Below are positions 40,950 to 48,397 of a DNA stretch of 64,000 nucleotides, piece by piece. Under the pieces are notes generated by a model. It saw only the letters and a program-made list of their open reading frames with translations, was not told the origin of the DNA and searched no databases. How positions within the stretch are numbered: the stretch's first letter is position 1; every line of letters begins with the position of its first letter. The translations under genes and the position numbers were made by a program. Origin of the DNA: Stentor roeselii (taxonomy: Eukaryota > Ciliophora > Heterotrichea > Heterotrichida > Stentoridae); NCBI GenBank assembly GCA_006503475.1, contig RSEH01000124.1:1-64000 (forward strand), given 5' to 3'.

Positions 40950-41894
40950 ATGGAAGAGGAACTGGAAGATTCTGAGATTCAGTTGCTTAGTCAAAAAGCT
41001 GCAAGGGTTTCTTGCTTTTACTGCAAGACTTGTATTGAAAATAGGCCTGTTGCTAGGTTTTTAGTTGAAGTTTCGGTTGGGACTTTTATGGTTTTGCATT
41101 TTTGGGCTAGTTTTTTGATGTTTTTGTGCAGGTTTTATGGAGTTGTTAAAGTTAAGTACTCTCTAGCAGTCCTGCCTCTGGTTTTTTTAGTTTTTGAGGT
41201 TTTAGTGACTTGTTTTGTAGTTTTTTGCTTGATTTTTCATGACTTGTGCAGCAAGAAAGCTAAAGGAATTACTTTGTGGCAGAGACAAGCGATAGGAAGA
41301 CTGATAAGAAATTTGATTTTTTACTCTTTTGTTGAATGGGCACTGATAATGCTTTACTTACGAGTTGACAAGAAGGACTTCCGCTTATTTCCTTGCATAT
41401 TTCCTTTGATTCTCCTGAACATAACAGCGATTTTCAGATACCTTCTAATAAAATCTGACTATTCTTTTTTCTGGCTGTGCTCTTCTCTATCCTTACTATC
41501 TCAACAGATTCTGCTGATAATAAAACTCGACTATTCCCCTAAAATCACCTGGGAAACCGTCTTATTGCCATCATATATCCAGTCACTTTTGATTTTAACA
41601 GTCTCAATTTACAACCTATTCATCTTTCGAGATGATTTTCAAAATTTAATGTTGACAGTCGTCACCTGTTCCGGCTTCTGTCTGATCATTTGCGGGGTTG
41701 GCTTGCAACTAGCCCTTGGTTTGCATTCTTATTCAACAGTCCTCACATTTTCCGGTTTAGGGCTCGGGTCTCTGGGTGCTGTTCACTCGTTAGGGTCGTT
41801 TATGGTGGAAATCTCAGTCGGACATGTTGATTCCGACGTTTCAGAGCTGAAGAACCCTATTCAGACCATCCTCAATTCTCCTCATTCAGTTTAG
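40950..41894 (+). CDS. Multi-pass membrane protein, TMEM185 (Tmemb_185A)-like
   Basis: 314 residues with about eight hydrophobic helices and short loops. Repeated pattern pieces such as LYLRVDK followed by a hydrophobic run, and LLIIKLDYSPKITWETVLLP, resemble the lxLD...W...PLW repeats of the TMEM185/FAM11 family. The N-terminal 30 residues are cytosolic-like with three cysteines (CFYCKTC). No signal peptide is seen. Function of this family is poorly known. The stop is 4 nt from the convergent hydrolase stop. The first 300 nt are strongly G/T-rich, the rest more A/C-rich. The family call is moderate; other ciliate-specific multi-pass proteins would look alike. Confidence 0.55.
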   Translation: MEEELEDSEIQLLSQKAARVSCFYCKTCIENRPVARFLVEVSVGTFMVLHFWASFLMFLCRFYGVVKVKYSLAVLPLVFLVFEVLVTCFVVFCLIFHDLCSKKAKGITLWQRQAIGRLIRNLIFYSFVEWALIMLYLRVDKKDFRLFPCIFPLILLNITAIFRYLLIKSDYSFFWLCSSLSLLSQQILLIIKLDYSPKITWETVLLPSYIQSLLILTVSIYNLFIFRDDFQNLMLTVVTCSGFCLIICGVGLQLALGLHSYSTVLTFSGLGLGSLGAVHSLGSFMVEISVGHVDSDVSELKNPIQTILNSPHSV

Positions 41895-41898
41895 ATAA

Positions 41899-42849
41899 TT
41901 AATTGTTAACACCCTGACTAAATCCTCGTCGATGGCGAATGAACTCGACGACTGTTGGGTTTAATTCAGGAGGATCGTCGCGAGAAGTTTCTTTGATTTT
42001 TCGATTCTTTTTGTTTGAGGTTAATAACAACTCTAACACTCGAAGAGCTTTTATTATTAAGAACTTACTTCTTAGGCCACCGTGATTTCCTGTTATTTCT
42101 AGTAATGACTTTGGACCTTTCACTAATGAGTAAAGTTGTCTTGAACTGGAAATTTCAATTAAAGAGTCTTCTACTGAATGGATGAAAATTGATGGGATTT
42201 TGCAGTTTTTTATAAAATCTCCTGGTTTTAATGATTTTATGTTGAAGTTGTGATGCTTTTGGATGTACTCGCTTGTTGAGTTGAATAAAAGTTTACGGAG
42301 GAATTTTGGAAGGATTTTGTAATCTGATATTATTTTGTCTGCTGCTACTGAAAAATCGCAGAATGGAGAGTCGAGAATTAAACCGTAGATGTGAGGGTTG
42401 CAGTAGACGTAGAAGATGCAGGATACTGCTCCCATACTTCTTCCCCATAACACTATTTTTATGTCTGGTGTTCTGGAGTATAAAAATTGGACAACTGACT
42501 CAATATCATCTTTTTCAAAAAATCCTAAACTCACAACATCCCCCTCCGAATTGCCACATCCACTAAAGTCAAACCCAAGAACACAAAATCCAGAAACAAG
42601 GGCAACATCCAAGATTTCCTCACAATCCAACTGACACCCAGAGTTTCCATGACAATAAACAATGCATTTTTTCGACTTGCTCTTCTGTTCATCATACAAA
42701 CTTGCAACAATTTCGCCTCTTTTCCCTTGAATCCTGAGCGATTCCCGTTCAAAGACCAATCCATTAACCTTAAACAAATTCGGCCTTAATTTGCTCAGAT
42801 CATACCTTTCACGACGAGGCCTCGTGATAAGTTTTGCAAGGGCTTCCAT
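41899..42849 (-). CDS. Alpha/beta hydrolase (ABHD17/Bem46-like serine hydrolase)
   Basis: 316 residues. CIVYCHGNSG is the oxyanion-hole strand, LGFDFSGCGNSEGD follows, and the nucleophile elbow is GRSMG in VLWGRSMGAVS. An acidic residue in IFIHSVEDSLIEIS and a His in TGNHGGL complete a plausible Ser-Asp-His triad. This order is typical of the ABHD13/ABHD17/Bem46 group, which includes depalmitoylases and lysophospholipid hydrolases; the substrate cannot be read from the sequence. There is no signal peptide. It runs in the same direction as the next gene upstream, whose stop is 16 nt from this start. Confidence 0.8.
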   Translation of the reverse strand: MEALAKLITRPRRERYDLSKLRPNLFKVNGLVFERESLRIQGKRGEIVASLYDEQKSKSKKCIVYCHGNSGCQLDCEEILDVALVSGFCVLGFDFSGCGNSEGDVVSLGFFEKDDIESVVQFLYSRTPDIKIVLWGRSMGAVSCIFYVYCNPHIYGLILDSPFCDFSVAADKIISDYKILPKFLRKLLFNSTSEYIQKHHNFNIKSLKPGDFIKNCKIPSIFIHSVEDSLIEISSSRQLYSLVKGPKSLLEITGNHGGLRSKFLIIKALRVLELLLTSNKKNRKIKETSRDDPPELNPTVVEFIRHRRGFSQGVNN

Positions 42850-42865
42850 ATAAATTAAATAGAAA

Positions 42866-43831
42866 TTAATGTCGCTTCACCACAGCAAGTTTTTCTTTCA
42901 ACTCTTTTAAGAACTGCGGACTCAGATTCGGAGTTTTCCGTGAAACTGCAAGTTTTTCAGATTCGAGTTTTAAGGAAAATTCTTTGATTTCTGAATCAAG
43001 TTCTTCATCTTTCCAAGATTTTCTTTTTCTTTTCTTTTTCTTGACTTCTTTGGTAGAGTTGAGAATTTTGACAAGTTCGTCAATAGGCAGATTGTGAAGC
43101 GCATCTCCTGAGGCTTCTTCACTATCACTGCAAGAGTCAGAGTAGAAAGTTGAAGCGTTTTCATGATGCAAGTTGTCTTCATAAATCTTATCAAGTGAAG
43201 TAAGTTCATTTTTCATTTTAACGACTTCTTCAAAGTACCGAAAAGTTTGTTTAAACGAGAGGTCCTCTAAAAGTTCCGCATAACAAACAATGACTTTTTC
43301 ATAAAAGCACTTTTTGTTGATGACTTCAAAGGCATACCTGGTGATAAGTTCAGAAACGATTCCTCCTACCTGAGAAACAGAATTTAACAAAGTATGATAA
43401 GCCTCATAAATCATCACTCCTTGCAAAGCAGCTTTTTTCCCATCAAACTCTTGGACAAAGGCTACCAGGTACTCGATAAATTCATTCATGCAGGTGATCA
43501 CGCTTTCTTTCACTAAATCTCCGAAAGACGCTTTGGCCAATGACTGGATCTGAAGTTTGATTGCTGCTTGGAACTGAGAATTAACCACCAAGTTGTAAGG
43601 GTTGAAGTAGTCTGTCGGGTTTTTTATTTCTTGTCTACGCTTTTTACGGTCTTCCAAATCGTTTCGGTGCTCGAAGTAAATCTCGCTTATGCTCATCCGC
43701 ACTTGTCGTACCAGCCGCATCGGGTCTGAAGGGACTGATGATAAAGGTTTCGCTTCTTTTGAGGTTTCAGGCATGGCGCTACTTTTGGAACAGGACTTCG
43801 GGTTCCGTTTGCATCTGCAGCGCTTGCCCAT
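42866..43831 (-). CDS. Unknown 321-residue basic-tailed protein
   Basis: 321 residues beginning MGKRCRCKRNPKSCSKSS. The N-terminus is basic and Cys-rich, the middle (about 90-215) is a helical domain without recognised family (FGDLVKESVITCMNEFIEYL), then an acidic Ser-rich stretch (DSCSDSEEASGD), and a strongly basic patch KKKKRKRKSWKDEE that could be a nuclear localisation signal. The overall look is nuclear or chromatin/ribosome-biogenesis-like, but this is inference only. The ATG is preceded directly by TAA. Neighbours are packed closely downstream (16 nt). Confidence 0.55.
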   Translation of the reverse strand: MGKRCRCKRNPKSCSKSSAMPETSKEAKPLSSVPSDPMRLVRQVRMSISEIYFEHRNDLEDRKKRRQEIKNPTDYFNPYNLVVNSQFQAAIKLQIQSLAKASFGDLVKESVITCMNEFIEYLVAFVQEFDGKKAALQGVMIYEAYHTLLNSVSQVGGIVSELITRYAFEVINKKCFYEKVIVCYAELLEDLSFKQTFRYFEEVVKMKNELTSLDKIYEDNLHHENASTFYSDSCSDSEEASGDALHNLPIDELVKILNSTKEVKKKKRKRKSWKDEELDSEIKEFSLKLESEKLAVSRKTPNLSPQFLKELKEKLAVVKRH

Positions 43832-44426
43832 TTATTGGAGTGGATTTTTTTATGAGGATTTTTGGATTTTTTTTAAGAGGACTGGTTTAGGATTTTTTAG
43901 GATTTTAGGGGTTTTGAGGATGATTGGAGAAGTGGGAGATTTTAGGTGATTAGGGTTTAGGATTGGGTTGAAGAGGAATTGAGAAGTGAGGTTAAGGATG
44001 AGTTATTTTTGGATATGAGGGAATCTTTATAGATAGATAATCGTGGTCTTTTATTTTTGTTTGGAAGGATTATTGAGTTTTGGATCATGAGATAAATGTA
44101 TAGCAAAGAATGATTTATGTAGAAGTATCTTGGAATTCAGTGGCCATGATGCATATTCCCATTTTCCAAGATTTTGAAAGAAATTAATCATTTATCCATT
44201 AAAAATCCCACAATTCCATCTCCTAAGCTTCAAAAGAGCCCTAAAGTAAAAAAATAGTCTCATTTCAACTCAAATAAAATTCCTAAAAAATTCCCGTTTT
44301 TTACGTTCATTCCTAAATCAAGTTAATTTCAAGAAAATCTAAAAAACCCCAAAAATTCCAAAATCTTCAAAAAAATTATTTTCCATTCTTTAAAACTGAA
44401 TTAAAGACAACTAAACCATGACCTTC
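43832..44426. other. Gene-free spacer
   Basis: About 600 nt between two minus-strand genes. The left half is G/T-rich on the plus strand and the right half A/C-rich, another composition switch (near 44.1 kb). No coding-like frame, repeat or RNA gene was seen. Confidence 0.4.
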
Positions 44427-44987
44427 CTAATAATTTTTCATCAACGATCCAAACTCAACTTCAAAAATCATTTTTTCTAAAGGTACTTCAGCAAAAGCAT
44501 TTTTCTGTTTTTTGAACTCCTTAACACCCTTGCTGAGTTTTCTCCATCTATTTTTAATCTGGTTTTCAGTCCTTCCTGGCAAATACTTGGAAATTTCACT
44601 CCAGCGATTTCCATAGAAAGACTGTTGGTGAAGTAAAATTGAATCCTCTTCACTGGTCCAAGTGTCTCGAACGATTTCAGGGTCTAGATGGCCGAGCCAC
44701 CTTTCACGGCATTGCTTTCCTTTCCGCACTTGCCGGTTGGAATGGACTGATTGATTGAGTTCGATTGCGACGGCCGACCATTGTTTTGGTCCTGAGTTTT
44801 TAATAATTTCTCGAAGCTTTTCATCTTCGTCAGTAGTCCAGCTCTTCCTGGAAGTAATAAGATCTACTCCTCTTTGCTTAGAAGACGGAGGGATCAAAGG
44901 CCTGTACTTTTTTAACTGCTTGTCTAACAAGCAAGGTACAACCCAAACATCTTTACTGATCTGAATTGGAACGATTTCTTCTTCCAT
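44427..44987 (-). CDS. R2R3 Myb-family DNA-binding protein
   Basis: 186 residues with two Myb repeats. R2 runs from KSWTTDEDEKL to QCRERWLGHLDPE and R3 from DTWTSEEDSILL to NQIKNRWRKLSKG. Tryptophans occupy the usual positions, with position one of each repeat intact. Repeats of this type (c-Myb/CDC5-like) bind DNA as a pair. R2 carries a small insert (NQSVHSNRQVRKG) before the recognition helix. N- and C-terminal tails are short, so there is little room for an activation domain. ATG directly preceded by TAA; ends TAG. Confidence 0.88.
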   Translation of the reverse strand: MEEEIVPIQISKDVWVVPCLLDKQLKKYRPLIPPSSKQRGVDLITSRKSWTTDEDEKLREIIKNSGPKQWSAVAIELNQSVHSNRQVRKGKQCRERWLGHLDPEIVRDTWTSEEDSILLHQQSFYGNRWSEISKYLPGRTENQIKNRWRKLSKGVKEFKKQKNAFAEVPLEKMIFEVEFGSLMKNY

Positions 44988-45378
44988 TTATGAATACCTT
45001 CAATAACCAACAAAATTTTTTAGTTTTTTCTCATTATTTTGGGATAATCTTAAGGTTTCTCAGGGATTATTTCAATTAATGATTATTTGAAGGTGGATTT
45101 TTCTTCTATTTTGAATGATTTTTAAGATTTTTTGAATTTGTAGAGAAATTTTAATTTCAAAATATTCTACTCAGGGCTTAAAGTTTTTGTGAAATGTTAA
45201 AATTCCATGATAACTGATTTCTTATGAAATGATAGAGAAAATAAACCAATTCCTAGATTTTCAGAATTTTTATTGAAAAATTCAATAAATTCAGTCTTCT
45301 GAAAGTTCTAACTTTGGATATTTATCGAAGTAAAAGATTCAAAAAACTAAAGTTCCAGGAACTAACGACTTAACTTAT
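44988..45378. other. Gene-free AT-rich spacer
   Basis: Nearly 400 nt between the start of the Myb gene and the stop of the next minus-strand gene. It is dominated by A and T with no coding-like frame or repeat. Confidence 0.4.
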
Positions 45379-45615
45379 CTAATGAGCAGGAGGAATGAGA
45401 TAATGCAAAGTGACCCTATAAATCAAAAAGCCAACAAAAACATATCTAATCTTCAAAATCGAAGTCGCTCCTCTGCTATTAGACTTCCAAATCCTGGGCA
45501 AGTCATAAGGGTCGAACCTCCACCGATTAACTCTATAAAAGAACAGCCTTTTATTCTTTAGTTCCTCATTCTGTAAGTCTCTGTAGTACTTGAACAGTTT
45601 TTGTCCACTCGACAT
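45379..45615 (-). CDS. Small single-pass membrane protein, 78 residues
   Basis: A 78-codon frame from MSSGQKLFKYYRD to PPAH, with one hydrophobic segment near the C-terminus (KIRYVFVGFLIYRVTLHYL) and a basic, aromatic N-terminal half. The size and layout recall small accessory subunits of mitochondrial respiratory complexes, but I cannot assign one. The ATG is directly preceded by TAA and lies only 7 nt beyond the stop of the Yip1 gene on the same strand. I treat it as a separate gene because joining the two through a 15-16 nt intron leads straight to a stop. Confidence 0.5.
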   Translation of the reverse strand: MSSGQKLFKYYRDLQNEELKNKRLFFYRVNRWRFDPYDLPRIWKSNSRGATSILKIRYVFVGFLIYRVTLHYLIPPAH

Positions 45616-45622
45616 TTATATC

Positions 45623-46288
45623 CTAGTTAAATAAACACTTATTCGCGACGACTGTCAGACAAAAATACCCGCTTGAAGCAATTCCGACGATCAGATATTT
45701 TTTCCAGTTTTGATTTCCAGGAATATCTGAATAAATGTTCTTCGTGACGAGACTACTCGCCCAGACACTTGCTGCTAAAAAGCTCAGCCATGATAAGGTC
45801 GAAACTCTGATCACGCTTATCACTGTGGCAGGCATGAACATGAAATAAGAATAGCCGTAAAGTGAGGTGATCCCCGCGTATGTCACTTTGTTTGTGTCGA
45901 GAAGAAGAAATGAGAGAAGGGCTGGAATTGAGAACTCGAATAAGTAAATCACGAAGGAAACTTTTACTATTGAACTTGGGTTGTAAGAGTAACCCTCGGA
46001 GGATAGCTTTTGGGCTAGGGAACCTGCTAAGGACATTATGAAGATTAAGGTTGTTGGAACCCACATTGCTCCGTAGAGATCGGGTTTTTCTTCGAAGAAC
46101 TTCTGTCTGTTAAAGGGCCAGATAGTTTTTTTCAATCTATTCTTGACAATATCCGTATCAACTTCAAAGTATACCTTAAATTCTTCCACATCAAAAAATT
46201 TCTTAGGCGGGGGAGGTAACTCACTGTCAATACTAACATTTGCAGGGTTGACCTCCTTATCAAACTGATGATAGTTCCTAGCAGCCAT
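45623..46288 (-). CDS. Yip1-domain membrane protein (YIPF1/2-like)
   Basis: 221 residues. The N-terminal half is cytosolic (about 85 residues, Pro-rich PPPPKKFF), followed by KPDLYGAMWVPTTLIF, the Yip1-family entry into the membrane, and five hydrophobic helices. YIPF proteins act in ER-Golgi trafficking and bind Rab GTPases. LYG followed by W and P closely fits the DLYGPFWI motif of YIPF1/2. The last codons contain a possible 16-nt intron (gtgtttatttaactag) that would change the C-terminal CLFN to I; either form ends at once. ATG directly preceded by TAA, 34 nt from the divergent EF-hand gene. Confidence 0.82.
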   Translation of the reverse strand: MAARNYHQFDKEVNPANVSIDSELPPPPKKFFDVEEFKVYFEVDTDIVKNRLKKTIWPFNRQKFFEEKPDLYGAMWVPTTLIFIMSLAGSLAQKLSSEGYSYNPSSIVKVSFVIYLFEFSIPALLSFLLLDTNKVTYAGITSLYGYSYFMFMPATVISVIRVSTLSWLSFLAASVWASSLVTKNIYSDIPGNQNWKKYLIVGIASSGYFCLTVVANKCLFN

Positions 46289-46322
46289 TTATCAATAATC
46301 CAAACAAAATTCCTTATAATAT

Positions 46323-46757
46323 ATGGGAGACCGGCCTTTTTCCATGGCAGAATGCAAAGAATTCTTCGATTTCATCGACATAGACAAGTCAGGCACAATC
46401 GACATCCAAGAGATCCAGCGTCTCCTCCGCGTGCTGAACTTCGACGACAACATCCACTTCGCAGAGAGAATAATGCTCGAAGCGAACCAAAGCGGTTCAC
46501 GAGAAATCGGATGGGACGACTTCTACAGAACAGTGAACCCATCAAAATCAAGCAACTATTCAAATCAAGAAGTTCTTCGAGCTTTTCAGTTCTTTTCAGG
46601 GAAGAATTCGCCGCCAAGCAAGATTCATAAAGACCAGTTGGAAAAGGTGTTACTTGAATGTAGGTCTGAAAGAGAAGTGAAGATTATTTTGAAGCAGTTG
46701 CCTTTTGACCATCAAGGATACTTGAATTACCAGGACTTTGTTAATACTTATAACTAG
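46323..46757 (+). CDS. EF-hand protein, calmodulin/centrin-like
   Basis: 144 residues with four EF-hand-sized units. The first loop, DIDKSGTIDIQE (residues about 19-30), is canonical and should bind calcium. The other three are degenerate: ANQSGSREIGWDD, GKNSPPSKIHKDQ and PFDHQGYLNYQD. The length and helical pattern fit the calmodulin/centrin superfamily, but with one working site it is a divergent member. It is probably a calcium sensor or a structural partner of cytoskeletal fibres, which are abundant in heterotrichs. It converges with PXMP4 (9 nt between stops). Confidence 0.8.
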   Translation: MGDRPFSMAECKEFFDFIDIDKSGTIDIQEIQRLLRVLNFDDNIHFAERIMLEANQSGSREIGWDDFYRTVNPSKSSNYSNQEVLRAFQFFSGKNSPPSKIHKDQLEKVLLECRSEREVKIILKQLPFDHQGYLNYQDFVNTYN

Positions 46758-46766
46758 TTATTTACC

Positions 46767-47375
46767 TTAATGTGACATCAGTTTTAAGATGAAGTCGAGG
46801 TAGGGAATGCAAAAACGCCAGCCTTTCCAATGGTCGGAGTCTTTGTAGAGGAAGACTAGAGAACTTGTGAGAGAGTTTTGAAGAAGGCTTGAGTCTAGCT
46901 CGAAAAGGTAAAGACTTAAACCCCAGGAGAAGGTGTTTAGCAGGGTGAAACTGTGGTTTTGGAGAAAGTTGTTTACTTTTAAGTAGTTGATTTTGTTGAG
47001 GTATTTTACCGTTGCTATTATGTTACGGGAGAGAAGGTAAAATGCGATTTGTGCGTTCACGGAAGTGTCTTCAAACCAGACGTACCCCGCCAAGACTCCA
47101 GCAATCGCATGATTCAAAGAGCGTTTCGTTTTAGTAATATGAGCAATAATACAAGCAAAAGATTTATAAAGTAAAGCAAAAAAGGCAAGTTTCATAGAGT
47201 GTTCTTTCGTATTTTTAAAAATCCTAATGATTTTCTGTATAGGTTTTTCATTAGAGAACAAAATGGCCATAACAAGTGAATGAGTAAATCGAACTTTCGC
47301 CCCATAAGAAAACCCATGAGTGAACCCTTTGACAGCGGAATGAAAACAATTATCATGAGCGCAGACTTTTTCCAT
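46767..47375 (-). CDS. PXMP4: Peroxisomal membrane protein PXMP4 (PMP24), Tim17-like family
   Basis: 202 residues. GAKVRFTHSLVMAILF, AGVLAGYVWFEDTSVNAQIA with FYLLSRNII, and WGLSLYLFELDSSLL followed by FLYKDSDHW match the order of conserved segments in animal PXMP4 (KIRAPHALVM; GG.LVFG.NN.INSQI; WGLVLWLFE; YLYEDS..W). The family has the Tim17/22/23 fold and sits in the peroxisomal membrane; its transport role is unsettled. The N-terminus keeps the C-x-H...C pattern (VCAHDNCFHSA). A second gene with possible peroxisomal links, HSDL2, is in the same window. Confidence 0.85.
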   Translation of the reverse strand: MEKVCAHDNCFHSAVKGFTHGFSYGAKVRFTHSLVMAILFSNEKPIQKIIRIFKNTKEHSMKLAFFALLYKSFACIIAHITKTKRSLNHAIAGVLAGYVWFEDTSVNAQIAFYLLSRNIIATVKYLNKINYLKVNNFLQNHSFTLLNTFSWGLSLYLFELDSSLLQNSLTSSLVFLYKDSDHWKGWRFCIPYLDFILKLMSH

Positions 47376-47441
47376 AATTATTACTCACAAAATTTGATGA
47401 CGAAGTATTTTATGTGACTGTAAAATGGCCATAAAAGTTTT

Positions 47442-48359
47442 TTAAAACAATTCATTTTCCTCAGCCTGCCTCTGCCCAACAAGCCCTTTCCAAGCATGAA
47501 AAACAATCCCTTTAAAAAACCCAGCAGAAAACCCAGAACTCTTAGTTTTCGCAATAAACCTGTCATATTTCTTAACCACTCCACTTCTATCCGTCTTTTT
47601 CTCAACAAAGCTTTCATGTCTCGCTTTAAAATTTTCAAAACTCTCTAAAATCATCTTCCCAATATTTTTCTTGCTAAGTAAATTCGAAGAATTTGACCTT
47701 TGATGTTTTTTTCTGTCAGTTTTAAAATCATAGGCTTGAGTCGAGTTAAGAGAAAAGTTTTTTCCTACTTTTTGAGTGAAAACAAGATTTGGATGAGAAA
47801 CACTTGGACTATCTTTTCGACTTTTTTTAGCTGTTGTTACCCAGTTGTTTTGAAGGATTTCAGAAATTTTTCCTTTAGAGATGCTGTTGGTGCGTGATAA
47901 GGTCCTGTAAGAGTTGTTCTTTCCCCTTGCAGGAGAGGCGCTTTTGTTTACAGACCGAATGACTTGAGTCTCCATCATCGTCTTTTTCACAGGGTTGATT
48001 GAAAGTGAGATCTGATAGTGCATCTTCACGTAGTTCCTGATGTGGATGATGAACATCTTAATTCTTTCTACTGCTGGAGCCATCGGGTTGAAGCTTTGTT
48101 CTGCTATAAGCTTCATGATCAACTCGAATTTTGAATAAGAAACAACTGCACCTGAGTTAAGCCTTTTAAGCAACTTGTTCAAGTCAGGAGCTGAGATCAG
48201 GTCCTAGTTGGAACTTACTGGATAAATTCTTACGTTTTTTAAGAACTTCGTGAATTCTGATAGAGAAATACACCCTTCTTTCGAAGGTGTTAACTTTTGG
48301 AACAAATCTTTCAGCCTGTTTCGATTATTCAGAAGAATTCCGTCTAACTTTTCAGTCAT
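47442..48359 (-). CDS. EF-hand-like N-terminus with basic tail (two exons)
   Basis: Spliced product of 300 residues. Exon 1 (48359-48219) encodes 47 residues from MTEKLDGILLNNRNRL through the EF-hand-like TPSKEGCISLSEFTKFL. Exon 2 continues with DLISAPDLNKLLKRL and a second degenerate EF-hand (SGAVVSYSKFELIMKLI). The remainder is basic and Ser/Asn-rich with many Lys/Arg, ending FSAGFFKGIVFHAWKGLV. EF-hand loops lack several acidic ligands, so calcium binding is doubtful. The overall design looks like a ciliate cytoskeleton-associated adaptor; this is inference. It follows the histidine kinase on the same strand, 38 nt from that stop. Confidence 0.65.
48204..48218 (-). other. 15-nt intron in the EF-hand/basic gene
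   Basis: On the minus strand gtaagttccaactag separates YP from DLISAPDLNK. Its removal joins codon 47 to exon 2 in phase 0 and links the start ATG at 48359 to the long frame. GT/AG ends, A at position 10. Confidence 0.9.
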
Positions 48360-48397
48360 GGAGATTTTTTTATAGGGTGTTAGTTTACTAGATAGTT

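Noticed and set aside
45600-45660. Fusion of the Yip1 gene with the 78-residue gene through a 16-nt intron (gtgtttatttaactag)
   Set aside because: Splicing it gives AAT AAG ATA TAA, an immediate stop, so it does not join the two. It would only alter the last residues of the Yip1 protein.
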